Positions 40,935 to 48,742 of a stretch of 63,530 bases of DNA are shown here, one piece after another. The stretch is from UBA5186 sp040005095. Its GTDB lineage: Bacteria > Actinomycetota > Thermoleophilia > Gaiellales > Gaiellaceae. Position numbers and translations under genes: made by a program. Location of the stretch: positions 1 through 63,530 of the forward strand of contig JBDTZN010000005.1 of assembly GCA_040005095.1 (NCBI GenBank). The letters are read 5' to 3'. The notes under the pieces were generated by a model that saw nothing but the letters and a program-made list of their open reading frames with translations, did no database searches and was not told the origin of the DNA. Position 1 is the first letter of the stretch, and each line of letters begins with the position of its first letter.

Positions 40935-43264
40935 CAGCGCAGGGCCTTGAGCGCGCGGTCGAGACGCTGCTTCGTCTTCAGGACGCCCTCGAAGAGGTCG
41001 CCGTGGGTGCCGATTCGGTCGAGCACTGCCTCCAACGTGAACGCACGCGGGTCGAGCTCCTCGTTCACTTCCTCCCAGCGCAGCGGGGTCGAGACCGGCG
41101 CGCCCGGGCGCGGCCGAACGGAGTACACCGAAGCGATCGTCTTCCCCTCCCCGTTCTGGTTCGAGTCGATGAGGACGCCGCGCCGCTTCGCCTTAGTCCA
41201 CTCGGTCGTCACGAGCCCGCGGTGCGTCCGCGCGAGGGCCGACGCGACGATCTCCGCGAACTCGCGGGTGTCGTCGAACGTGTAGCGCCGCTCGACCGGG
41301 ACGAGGACGTGCATGCCGTCGGCGCTCGACGTCTTCGGGAAGCCGACCAGCCCCAAAGCGTCCAGCACCTCCTTCACGAGCAGCGCGACCTGAACGGTCT
41401 CGCGAAAGCCGACGTCCGGGGACGGGTCGAGATCGAACAGCACGAAGTCGGGCCGGTCGGGCTTGTCGATGCGCGAATACCACGCGTTCATGTCGATACA
41501 GCCGGCGTTGGCCATCCAGAGCAGGGCCGCCTCCTCGTTCACCAGCGCAAAGTTGACCCACTTCTTCTGGCGCGGCGCCGCGCGCGTCGAAACCTGCGTG
41601 CGGAAGGTCGGGATCCAGTCCGGCAGATGCTTCGGCGCGTCCTTCTGGAAGAAGTACTTGCCCCCGATTCCGTCGGGATAGCGGATCATCGTGAACGGCC
41701 GGTCGCGGAGGTACGGGACGAGCACCGGGGCGACCGCGCGGTAGTACTCGATCAGATCGCCTTTCGTGATCCCTTCCTGCGGGAAGAAGAGCTTGTCGAG
41801 GTTCGTGAGCTTCAACCGGCGCGAGCCGCTGCGCGCACCACGCTCGAGCGGCTCCTCGCGGTGCACCTGGAGCGGGGCCTTGTCTTCGCGAAGGCCCTGG
41901 TAGGAGGGCGCGCGCAAGTGGCCGTCGTGCGTCCACTCGACGAACTGGACCTCGGCCACGAGCTTCGGCTCGACCCACACGACGTCGCCCTTCCGCACCT
42001 TCGGCATCTTCGGCTGCTCGCGGAATGGCGAATCCTTCCGCGCGAGCGGCTTGAGCTTCTTTAGGAGCCGGTCGACCTCCGCCGCGGCGAAGCCCGTGCC
42101 GACGTTGCCGACGTAGCGGAGCTCGTCCCCCTCCCACACGCCCAGGACGAGCGAGCCGAAGCCCGTCGCGCGGCTGCCCTGCCCTTTGGTGTAGCCGGCG
42201 ATCACGAACTCCTGCCGGCCATGCGTCTTCACCTTCAGCCAGTCGCGCGAGCGCCGCCCGGGCAAGTAGCGCGACTCGGCCTTCTTGGACACGATCCCTT
42301 CGAGCCCCTGCTCCTGCGCAGCGGCGTAGAGCGCCTCGCCGTCGTCGAAGCTTTCGGAGAACCGGACGGTCCGGTTGCGCTTGTCGAGCAACCGCTCAAG
42401 CCGCGCGCGCCGCTCGGTCAGCGGCAGATCGATGACCGGCTCGCCCTCGACCTCGAGCACGTCGAACGCGTAGAGGACGAGCGGCGTCCCCGGCTTGCCC
42501 TGCTGCATCGCCGAGAAGCTCGCGCGCCCCTGCTCGTCCAGGGCGCAGACCTCGCCGTCTAGTACGCAGTCCGGTGTCTTGACCGCCTGCTCGGCCCCCT
42601 TCGCCACCGTCGGGAAGCGCGCGGTCAGGTCGTTGCCGTTTCGGCTCGTCAGCGTGGCCTCTCCACCGGCGAGACGAACGATCGCCCGGTACCCGTCCCA
42701 CTTGACCTCATGGATCCACCCCTCGCCCTTCGAAACCTCGCTCGAGAGCGTGGCGAGCATCGGCTTGTAATCGACGCGTTTGACCGGCTCGCTCTTCGCC
42801 TCGTCGCGCTTGCGAAGCAGCAGCCAGTTCTGCTCCTTGCCGTCGAGGCGTGCGGGAACGAGCGCCCACGTTCCCTCGAGCCGCTTGCCGTGCAGGCGGA
42901 CGGTCAGACCGCCGTCGCGCTTCGCCTCGACGAGCTCGTACGTGCCGCTGTCCCAGATCTCGACGGTCCCGGCGCCGTAGTTGCCCTTCGGGATCTCGCC
43001 CTCGAAGGTCGCATAGTCGAGCGGGTGATCCTCCACGTGGACGGCGAGCGCGCGCTGGCCTGGCTCGAGTGGGACGCCTTTCGGGACGGCCCAGCTCGCG
43101 AGCGCACCGTCGATCTCGAGCCGGAAGTCGTAGTGGAGGCGCCGAGCGTCGTGGCGCTGCACGACGAAGATCGGCTGCTTGCCCTTCCGTTTGCCGGTGA
43201 ACGGCTCAGGCGTCTGCTTGGCGTCGCGCTTGCGCTTGTACTCGCGAAGCTTTGGCGGGGCCAC
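40934..43264 (-). CDS. ligD: Multidomain ATP-dependent DNA ligase D
   Basis: The 776-residue protein has the three end-joining activities in the order phosphoesterase-ligase-polymerase. Residues about 1-160 are the 3'-phosphoesterase (RHDARRLHYDFRLEIDGAL, HVEDHPLDYATFEGEIPKG). About 165-450 are the ligase, with the adenylated Lys in HEVKWDGYRAIVRL, GEVCALDE and DWLKVKTHGRQEFVIAGYTK. From about 480 the primase-type polymerase begins (TNLDKLFFPQEGITKGDLIE), with metal-binding Asp residues in DFVLFDLDPSPD. GTG 43264 follows immediately after the stop of the broken ku gene, so both were one operon. It looks fully intact. Confidence 0.95.
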   Translation of the reverse strand: MAPPKLREYKRKRDAKQTPEPFTGKRKGKQPIFVVQRHDARRLHYDFRLEIDGALASWAVPKGVPLEPGQRALAVHVEDHPLDYATFEGEIPKGNYGAGTVEIWDSGTYELVEAKRDGGLTVRLHGKRLEGTWALVPARLDGKEQNWLLLRKRDEAKSEPVKRVDYKPMLATLSSEVSKGEGWIHEVKWDGYRAIVRLAGGEATLTSRNGNDLTARFPTVAKGAEQAVKTPDCVLDGEVCALDEQGRASFSAMQQGKPGTPLVLYAFDVLEVEGEPVIDLPLTERRARLERLLDKRNRTVRFSESFDDGEALYAAAQEQGLEGIVSKKAESRYLPGRRSRDWLKVKTHGRQEFVIAGYTKGQGSRATGFGSLVLGVWEGDELRYVGNVGTGFAAAEVDRLLKKLKPLARKDSPFREQPKMPKVRKGDVVWVEPKLVAEVQFVEWTHDGHLRAPSYQGLREDKAPLQVHREEPLERGARSGSRRLKLTNLDKLFFPQEGITKGDLIEYYRAVAPVLVPYLRDRPFTMIRYPDGIGGKYFFQKDAPKHLPDWIPTFRTQVSTRAAPRQKKWVNFALVNEEAALLWMANAGCIDMNAWYSRIDKPDRPDFVLFDLDPSPDVGFRETVQVALLVKEVLDALGLVGFPKTSSADGMHVLVPVERRYTFDDTREFAEIVASALARTHRGLVTTEWTKAKRRGVLIDSNQNGEGKTIASVYSVRPRPGAPVSTPLRWEEVNEELDPRAFTLEAVLDRIGTHGDLFEGVLKTKQRLDRALKALR

Positions 43265-43556
43265 CTAGGCGGCCGTCTTCTTCTTGCGTGCCGCCGGCTT
43301 CTTCCGCTTCGCGCCGGAGCGCTTGGTCCGCTCGACCGACTCGCGCAACGCCTGCATCAGGTCGACGACCTCGCCCTCATCCTCCTCAGTCTCCTTCACA
43401 GGGACCGACCCCGTCTTCGCCTTAGCCGATCGGCTGCAAGTCGTCTTTCGTGATGAAGTGGAATTTCAGCTCCTTCGACTCGGTGGCCGAGAACATGCGC
43501 ACCGGCACCGAGACGAGGCCGAACGAGATCGTTCCGGTCCAGATCGAACGGGCCAT
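43265..43556 (-). pseudogene. ku: Ku gene with most of its interior deleted
   Basis: The first 43 codons from ATG 43556 encode a perfect Ku N-terminus (MARSIWTGTISFGLVSVPVR, FHFITKDDLQPIG) and then hit TAA. The remaining sequence, in another frame, encodes the usual Ku C-terminal tail: GEVVDLMQALRESVERTKRS followed by the Lys-rich AKRKKPAARKKKTAA, ending at 43265. An intact Ku is about 260-300 residues, so roughly 170-200 codons of the DNA-encircling core are gone. Ku threads onto broken ends and recruits LigD. This copy cannot form the ring. Confidence 0.9.
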
Positions 43557-43759
43557 TATCCGGATCGTCTACCCGTAGAAACGCTCCGCGAAAACCTCGC
43601 CGTTTGCAGGACTTCCAAGGCTTTTGACTGGTGGATAACCCTGTGGACGATGTGGAGAAGTCGCGTCACGACGGACAACTTGAACTCGGCCTGAGCAGCG
43701 ATTTCTGGACGTATTTCGCTGTGGAATCTACTTGAATTGGGCCGAAAACCTACTGAAAA
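43557..43759. promoter_or_regulatory. AT-richer gap with DnaA-box-like sequences
   Basis: This 203-base stretch between accA and the ku remnant is clearly less GC-rich than the rest. It contains ggtggataa (43630-43638), tgtggacga (43642-43650), tgtggagaa (43651-43659) and tgtggaatc (43720-43728), which match the DnaA box tgtggataa at 8, 7, 8 and 6 of 9 positions. It must also hold the promoter of ku-ligD. No gene is credible here. Confidence 0.4.
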
Positions 43760-44692
43760 CTATGCGAAAACGCCTAAAGCTCGGAACTTGGCGCGACGGC
43801 GTCTGCGCAGCTCCTCCTTGGGCACCCCGTCCAGCTCGCCGAGAGCTTCTCTCAACGAGTCCCCGAGCAGGCGCGCGGCCTCGTCGGGATCGGTATGAGC
43901 GCCGCCCGAAGGCTCGGGAACGATGGCGTCGATCACGCCGAGCTCGAGGCAATGCGCTGCGTCCGGCTTGAACGCTGCGGCGGCCTTCTGCGCCTGCGAC
44001 GCGTCGCGCCACAGGATCGACGCGCAGCCCTCCGGCGAGATCACGGAGTAGATCGCGTGCTCGGACATGAGCACCCGGTCGGCGACGGCGATGGCGATCG
44101 CGCCACCGGATCCGCCCTCGCCGATCACCGTCGCAATAGTGGGGACGCCGAGCCGCGCCATCGTCGCCTGCGAGCGCGCGATCGCGCCGCCCTGGCCGTG
44201 CTGCTCGGCGGCGACGCCCGGATATGCGCCCGGAGTGTCGACGAACGTGAAGACCGGGAAGCCGAAGCGCTCGGCAAGGTCCATCGTCCGCATCGCCTTC
44301 CGGTAGCCCTCTGGATAGGGCATGCCGAAGTTCCTCGACGTGCGCTCCTTGATGTCGCGTCCCTTCTGCTGGCCGACGATCGCGACCGTCCTGCCGTCGA
44401 GACGCGCAAGGCCCGCCACGATCGCGGCGTCGTCGGCGCGCCCGCGGTCGCCGTGCAGCTCGAGAAAGTCCTCGAAGATCCGCGAGACGTAGTCGAGGGT
44501 GTACGGCCGGTCCTGGTGACGCGCGAGCTCGACCGAGTGCCAGATCTCGTCGTCGGTCGGCTCCTGCGTCATCCGCTCGAGCTGGCGCTCGAGGCGCTCG
44601 AGCTCGTCGGTGAGCCTGGTGCCGCCGGGAAGGCTCAAGCCGCGCAGCTTGGCGAGCCGTTCCCGGAGACGGAGCTCGGCCTCACCCGCCAT
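43760..44692 (-). CDS. accA: Acetyl-CoA carboxylase carboxyltransferase subunit alpha
   Basis: The 310-residue protein from ATG 44692 matches AccA. It has LELHGDRGRADDAAIVAGLA, QQKGRDIKERTSRNFGMPYP, MDLAERFGFPVFTFVDTPGA, YPGVAAEQHGQGGAIARS and VIGEGGSGGAIAIAVADRVL, with the crotonase-fold oxyanion glycines. With AccD it moves the carboxyl group from biotin to acetyl-CoA, the committed step of fatty acid synthesis. The start overlaps the accD stop by 11 bases. Separate accA and accD, rather than fused AccB-type subunits, is less usual among Actinobacteria. Confidence 0.95.
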   Translation of the reverse strand: MAGEAELRLRERLAKLRGLSLPGGTRLTDELERLERQLERMTQEPTDDEIWHSVELARHQDRPYTLDYVSRIFEDFLELHGDRGRADDAAIVAGLARLDGRTVAIVGQQKGRDIKERTSRNFGMPYPEGYRKAMRTMDLAERFGFPVFTFVDTPGAYPGVAAEQHGQGGAIARSQATMARLGVPTIATVIGEGGSGGAIAIAVADRVLMSEHAIYSVISPEGCASILWRDASQAQKAAAAFKPDAAHCLELGVIDAIVPEPSGGAHTDPDEAARLLGDSLREALGELDGVPKEELRRRRRAKFRALGVFA

Positions 44693-45527
44693 CGGCAAAG
44701 AGCCTCAAAACGTGGGCGACGTACCGCTTCAGCTCGGGCCGCGGAATCACGGCGTCGATGTGCCCGAAGCGCAGGTTCGACTCGGCGAGGCCGAAGTCGT
44801 CGGGCAGCTTCTCGCGCGTGGTCTGCTGGACGACGCGCGGGCCGGCGAACGACATCAGCGCACCCGGCTCCGCGACGATCACGTCGCCGAGCGTGGCGAA
44901 GCTGGCGAGGACGCCGCCCGTCGTCGGATGAGCGAGCACGCTGACCAGCGGCTGCTTGGCCTCGTGCAGATCCTCGACGGCGCAGACGGTCTTCGGCAGC
45001 TGCATCAGCGCGAGGATTCCCTCCTGCATGCGCGCACCGCCCGAGGCGGACACGGACACGAGCGGCACCCCGCGCTCGGCGGCTCTGTCGCAGGCCCGCG
45101 AGAACTTCTCGCCGACGGCGCTGCCCATCGAACCGCCCATGAACTTGAAGTCCATCACGGCGAGCCCGCAGGCAAGGCCGTCGATCGCGGCCAGGCCGGT
45201 GACCATCGCCTCCCCAAGCCCGGTCGACACCTCGGCCTCGGCGAGCCGCTCGGTGTAGGGACGGAGATCGAAGAAGTCGAGCGGATCCTCGGAGCGGACA
45301 TCGGCGGACTCCTCGACGAACGAACCCTCGTCCGCGAGCGAGGCGATCCGCGGGAGAGCGCGCATCGGAAAGTGGTGACCGCAGTGCGGGCAGACCCAAA
45401 GGGACGCGTCGAGCTCCTCGTCGCGGTAGTGCGACGCGCACGCCGGGCACGTGTTCGGATGCGGCTTGCCCTCCGGCTCCGGCGCGTTTTTGTGCTCGAT
45501 TGAGACGTCAATCCGCGCCTCGGACAT
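44682..45527 (-). CDS. accD: Acetyl-CoA carboxylase carboxyltransferase subunit beta
   Basis: The 281-residue protein has the N-terminal four-Cys zinc ribbon (TCPACASHYRDEELDASLWV then CPHCGHHFP), followed by the carboxyltransferase domain: LACGLAVMDFKFMGGSMGSAV, PLVSVSASGGARMQEGILAL and HPTTGGVLASFATLGDVIVA. It forms a heterotetramer with AccA. Together with birA and the fab operon in this window, the malonyl-CoA route is well represented, although accB and accC are not here. Confidence 0.95.
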   Translation of the reverse strand: MSEARIDVSIEHKNAPEPEGKPHPNTCPACASHYRDEELDASLWVCPHCGHHFPMRALPRIASLADEGSFVEESADVRSEDPLDFFDLRPYTERLAEAEVSTGLGEAMVTGLAAIDGLACGLAVMDFKFMGGSMGSAVGEKFSRACDRAAERGVPLVSVSASGGARMQEGILALMQLPKTVCAVEDLHEAKQPLVSVLAHPTTGGVLASFATLGDVIVAEPGALMSFAGPRVVQQTTREKLPDDFGLAESNLRFGHIDAVIPRPELKRYVAHVLRLFADGG

Positions 45528-45649
45528 AGTTACTTGCAGCTCCCGCGGCGACTTCGCAAAGGGCTGCGAGGTCGCCCATTCGGCGGCTCTAGAACGCGTA
45601 GCGTTGCCTCGGACACTTCCGTGTTAGACCTGTCCCAGCTACGCCCTGG

Positions 45650-46426
45650 TTACAAACCCAGGGTCGCGGTCAGGCGCTCGAGCGGGCCTACGTTGAGCGG
45701 TTCGGGGCGCAAACCGGTAAGACCGGCCCCGACGACTGTTCCCTGCGCCGCGAGCCGCTTGAACAACGCATCGACCTCGTCGACGGAGAGTCCGGCCGGC
45801 TCGGGCATGAACGACGGCACCTCGCTCTCGTCGAACACGTCGCAGTCGAGCGCCACGTACACGCAGCTGACCCCGTCGAGCGCTCGATCGACCGCGTCGT
45901 CGCCCGTGTGGATCCCGATTCGCGCGATGTACTCCACCTCGGGTGGATCGAGATTCCTCGCGCCGATGAGAGCAACGTCCTCCGGATCGACGGCGCCGGA
46001 GTCGATCGCCATCCGCAACGGCATCCCCCAGGTATTCCCGCTCGGGGACGTCTCGGGAGTGTTGAGATCGCCGTGCGCGTCGAGCCAGACGACAGCGAGC
46101 CGGTCGTGCCGCGCCGCCAGGCCCTCGATCGCGCCGATGTGCGAGCAGCAGCACCCGCCGAGGACGAGCGGCCGTTCGGGCAGGTCGGTCGCGAGGGCCA
46201 GGTTCTGTTCGCCGAGCGTGTCTTCCTCGATCACCCCGGCCTCCGGGAAGTCGAGCCGAAGCGCCGCCGAAGCAGCCATCGCCTCGCCGCCGTCGCCCCA
46301 GGCGCGCGGAACGCGGACAAGACCGGAACGCCACTCGCGCCCGCAGCTGTGGCACTGGTAGTCCCCGCCCATCGCGACCGCGGTGAACGTCAGACAGTCA
46401 GGGCATTTTGCACGCAGGCGGCTCAT
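45650..46426 (-). CDS. Arginase/agmatinase-fold protein with an N-terminal zinc ribbon
   Basis: The 258-residue protein joins a Cys4 ribbon (KCPDCLTF, then YQCHSCGREW: Cys8, 11, 25, 28) to a ureohydrolase domain. Manganese ligands are conserved: His96 in GGCCCSHIGAI, Asp116, His118 and Asp120 in WLDAHGDLN, and Asp194 and Asp196 in ALDCDVFDESE. Two changes stand out: the canonical GGDHS reads GGCCCSH, and the SxDxDxxDP loop ends DE. Metal binding is likely; arginine or agmatine as substrate is not assured. No polyamine or arginine genes are adjacent. The ribbon is unusual for this fold and suggests a nucleic acid or protein partner. Confidence 0.8.
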   Translation of the reverse strand: MSRLRAKCPDCLTFTAVAMGGDYQCHSCGREWRSGLVRVPRAWGDGGEAMAASAALRLDFPEAGVIEEDTLGEQNLALATDLPERPLVLGGCCCSHIGAIEGLAARHDRLAVVWLDAHGDLNTPETSPSGNTWGMPLRMAIDSGAVDPEDVALIGARNLDPPEVEYIARIGIHTGDDAVDRALDGVSCVYVALDCDVFDESEVPSFMPEPAGLSVDEVDALFKRLAAQGTVVGAGLTGLRPEPLNVGPLERLTATLGL

Positions 46427-46500
46427 CAGGAGGGTTTGGCGGAATGTCGCTCGTCGTCCGCGGTGCGATGGTCGTTCCGAGGGTAGGACGCAGGGAGCCT

Positions 46501-46517
46501 CGATAGCAGCGCTATCG
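46501..46517. terminator. Short perfect hairpin between the arginase-like and tandem GNAT genes
   Basis: Bases cgatagc-agc-gctatcg form a 7-bp stem with a 3-base loop, 63 bases past the stop of the GNAT gene at 46580. No U run follows on either strand. It is a candidate terminator or protein site. Confidence 0.4.
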
Positions 46518-46579
46518 GGGCGACTGCGGACGCCGCCTCGGGGCGAGCAGCGCGACGCGGTGACATAGCCGTCATTTCG

Positions 46580-47512
46580 TCAAGCCCTCCTACCAGGGAG
46601 ATTCTTAGCGTAGATCACGGCCTCGAAGCTCACGCTCATGCCGACCCGCTCGTACAGACGCGTCGCCCCGGACGGGTTGTCCGCGTCGACGCCGAGCTGC
46701 ACGACCCGCTCGCCGCGCTCGTAGAACTGGCCGAAGGAGCGAAGGAGCAGCGACTCCCCAAGCCCCTGCCGCCGCCACGGCTTGCGCACTGCGACCGAGC
46801 CGATCCAGCCAGCCTCGCCGTGACGCTTCCAGTCGCCGATCAGCACCGCGGCGATCTCGCCGCCGGCTCGAACCGTCGTCCAGAGGCTGGAATTGAACCG
46901 CTTTTCCTCGAGCCGACGCTTGGCAAAAGCCTTGAACGGCTCCTCGGTGTGGCCCCACTCGTCCGCGAAGCCGTCTTCGAGGGTGTCGTGGAACTCACGT
47001 GCCTCGGCCGGATCGAAGACGGAGACCTCGAAGCCCTCAGGCCACCGCGGCTCCGGCGGAGGCTCCTCGAGCTCGATCCGCATCCGGTAGAAGTGACGGA
47101 CGTCGCGGTAGCCGCGTGACCGGAGCAGCTCGGCCGCGCGAGCGTCGTTGCCGAGCACGCCGTTCTCAAGTTGCGCGACGCCGCGCTCGCGGGCGCGGCG
47201 CTCGGTGGTCTCCGCGATCGCATTGCCGAGGCCGCGGCCGGCGTACGCGGGATCCACGTAGCCGTCCACGATCAGCCGCTTGTCCTCACCGCGGGCGTAG
47301 ACGGCCGCGTACGCCACGACCTTGCCGGCTCGCTCCCAGACCCACGCGTCGCGGGCGAGGTCGAGGTCGCGCCAATCGTCCCGGAGGTCATCTGGCTGCT
47401 CCGTGTCCTCGATTCCGAAGCTCGAGTCAAGGGCGGAGGTCACCTGCGCAACAGCATCGGCGTCATCGAGCCGCGGCGGGCGGACCGTGAATTCAGGCGG
47501 AGACGAGCTCAT
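46580..47512 (-). CDS. Tandem-GNAT acetyltransferase, mycothiol synthase-like
   Basis: The 310-residue protein has two GNAT domains. The first has GYVDPAYAGRGLGNAIAETT and NDARAAELLRSRGYRDV; the second GSVAVRKPWRRQGLGESLLL and DADNPSGATRLYERVGM. This layout and length match MshD, which acetylates the cysteinyl amine in the last step of mycothiol synthesis; the second domain is the catalytic one. MshD-like paralogues with other roles are common, so the symbol is withheld. Its GTG/ATG start overlaps the HAD gene by 20 bases. Confidence 0.75.
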   Translation of the reverse strand: MSSSPPEFTVRPPRLDDADAVAQVTSALDSSFGIEDTEQPDDLRDDWRDLDLARDAWVWERAGKVVAYAAVYARGEDKRLIVDGYVDPAYAGRGLGNAIAETTERRARERGVAQLENGVLGNDARAAELLRSRGYRDVRHFYRMRIELEEPPPEPRWPEGFEVSVFDPAEAREFHDTLEDGFADEWGHTEEPFKAFAKRRLEEKRFNSSLWTTVRAGGEIAAVLIGDWKRHGEAGWIGSVAVRKPWRRQGLGESLLLRSFGQFYERGERVVQLGVDADNPSGATRLYERVGMSVSFEAVIYAKNLPGRRA

Positions 47513-48152
47513 CGAGCACCTCGGGCAGCGGAGCCAGGTTCCGCAGCTCGCGTGTCGGGCGCGGCTCGGTTTCGGTCTCGCCGAGTCGGTTGATCCAGAC
47601 CGAGCGGAGTCCGAGCTCGCTCGCTGGGACGATGTCGTGGAAGTGGCTCGCCGCGACGTGAACGTGATGCTCGCGATCGGCGCCCGCCTTGGCGAAGAAG
47701 TGCTCCCAGTGTCCGTGGCCGGGCTTGTAAGACCCGATTTCGGAAGCGACTACTTGGAGGTCGACAGGAACATCGATCCGGTCGATCGAAGCCGCGAGCA
47801 GGTCCTGATCCGTGTTCGAGAGGATCGCGAGCCGCCAGCCGCGGGCGCGCAGCTCCTCGAGGACACCCGGAACTTCCGGGAACGGCCGCCAGCCCGGCAG
47901 CGACCGGGCGAGCGCGTCCTCTTCGGGGAGCTCCACGCCCTCCTCGGCGGCGAGCCGGCGCAGCGCCTCCGCGAGTACCACGCGGTACGAGCGGCTTGGA
48001 TCTTCGCGCTCGATCTCGGGCTCGAGCTCGTGGTAGCGCTCGAGCAAACGGGCGGCTTCACCCTCTCCGAAGATGCGCGCAAGCTCGGCGCGGATCCCGC
48101 CATTCCAGTCGATCAGCGTCCCGTAGCAGTCGAAACTCGCCCAGCGCTCCAT
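47493..48152 (-). CDS. HAD-superfamily hydrolase, 2-haloacid dehalogenase-like
   Basis: The 219-residue protein from ATG 48152 begins MERWASFDCYGTLIDWNGGI, with nucleophile Asp8 and the FDxYGTL signature of haloacid dehalogenases. It then has LAILSNTDQDLLAASIDRI (motif II), GSYKPGHGHWEHFF (motif III Lys) and HVHVAASHFHDIVPASELG, which replaces the usual GD-x3-D of motif IV with a Ser-His-Phe-His-Asp run typical of that branch. Dehalogenation or phosphate-ester hydrolysis is possible. Confidence 0.82.
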   Translation of the reverse strand: MERWASFDCYGTLIDWNGGIRAELARIFGEGEAARLLERYHELEPEIEREDPSRSYRVVLAEALRRLAAEEGVELPEEDALARSLPGWRPFPEVPGVLEELRARGWRLAILSNTDQDLLAASIDRIDVPVDLQVVASEIGSYKPGHGHWEHFFAKAGADREHHVHVAASHFHDIVPASELGLRSVWINRLGETETEPRPTRELRNLAPLPEVLDELVSA

Positions 48153-48162
48153 GCGCTGGAGC

Positions 48163-48732
48163 TTACGCAGGCACGTACGCCTGGAGCTCCCAGCCGTGGT
48201 CGGCCAGCCAGCGGCGCTGCTCGTGATAGCCCGGTCGCGCAGCGGCGACGAGCTGCCAGAAGCGCGGCGAATGGTTCGGCTCGCGCAGGTGGCAGAGCTC
48301 GTGGACGACGACGTACTCCGCCACCTCGAGCGGCGCGAGGACCAGCCGCCAGTTGAACGAAAGCGTGCCCCGCGAGGAGCACGATCCCCAGCGCGTGCGC
48401 TGGTCGCGGATGGCGATCCGTTGAAACGACACTCCGAGCCGGTGCGCCTCACCGGTGGCGAGCTCATGCACGAGCGCGCGAGCCTTCGCGCGGCCGGCAC
48501 ATTCCGTCATGTGCTCCAGCGCGAGCTGAGGCTCGCGAACCCGGGCGAGTTGCCGTTCGAGCCACTCCTCGTGCTGGTCGAGCAGCGCACGAATCGTCCG
48601 CTCGGATGTGCGCAGCGGCACCACGACCTCGGGCGGTCGGCCCGGCGCAACCACGATGCGTGCACGGCGAGCCCGCGCGGACTCCCGCACCTGCACCTCG
48701 ACCAAGCGACCTCCGACGGGGACGAGCCTCAC
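48163..48732 (-). CDS. YgjP/SprT-like zinc metallopeptidase family protein
   Basis: The 189-residue protein from GTG 48732 has an N-terminal beta region (VVVPLRTSERTIRALLDQHE), then RTRWGSCSSRGTLSFNWRLV and the zinc motif VVVHELCHLREPNHSPRFW (HExxH with a downstream His). This is the DUF45/YgjP family; its in vivo substrate is unknown. It follows fabF by 10 bases on the same strand but is probably functionally unrelated. Confidence 0.85.
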   Translation of the reverse strand: MRLVPVGGRLVEVQVRESARARRARIVVAPGRPPEVVVPLRTSERTIRALLDQHEEWLERQLARVREPQLALEHMTECAGRAKARALVHELATGEAHRLGVSFQRIAIRDQRTRWGSCSSRGTLSFNWRLVLAPLEVAEYVVVHELCHLREPNHSPRFWQLVAAARPGYHEQRRWLADHGWELQAYVPA

Positions 48733-48742
48733 CCGTCTCAGG

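Noticed and set aside
43284..43694. Plus-strand frame across the ku region
   Set aside because: It is antisense to clear Ku N- and C-terminal sequence and has no recognisable content.
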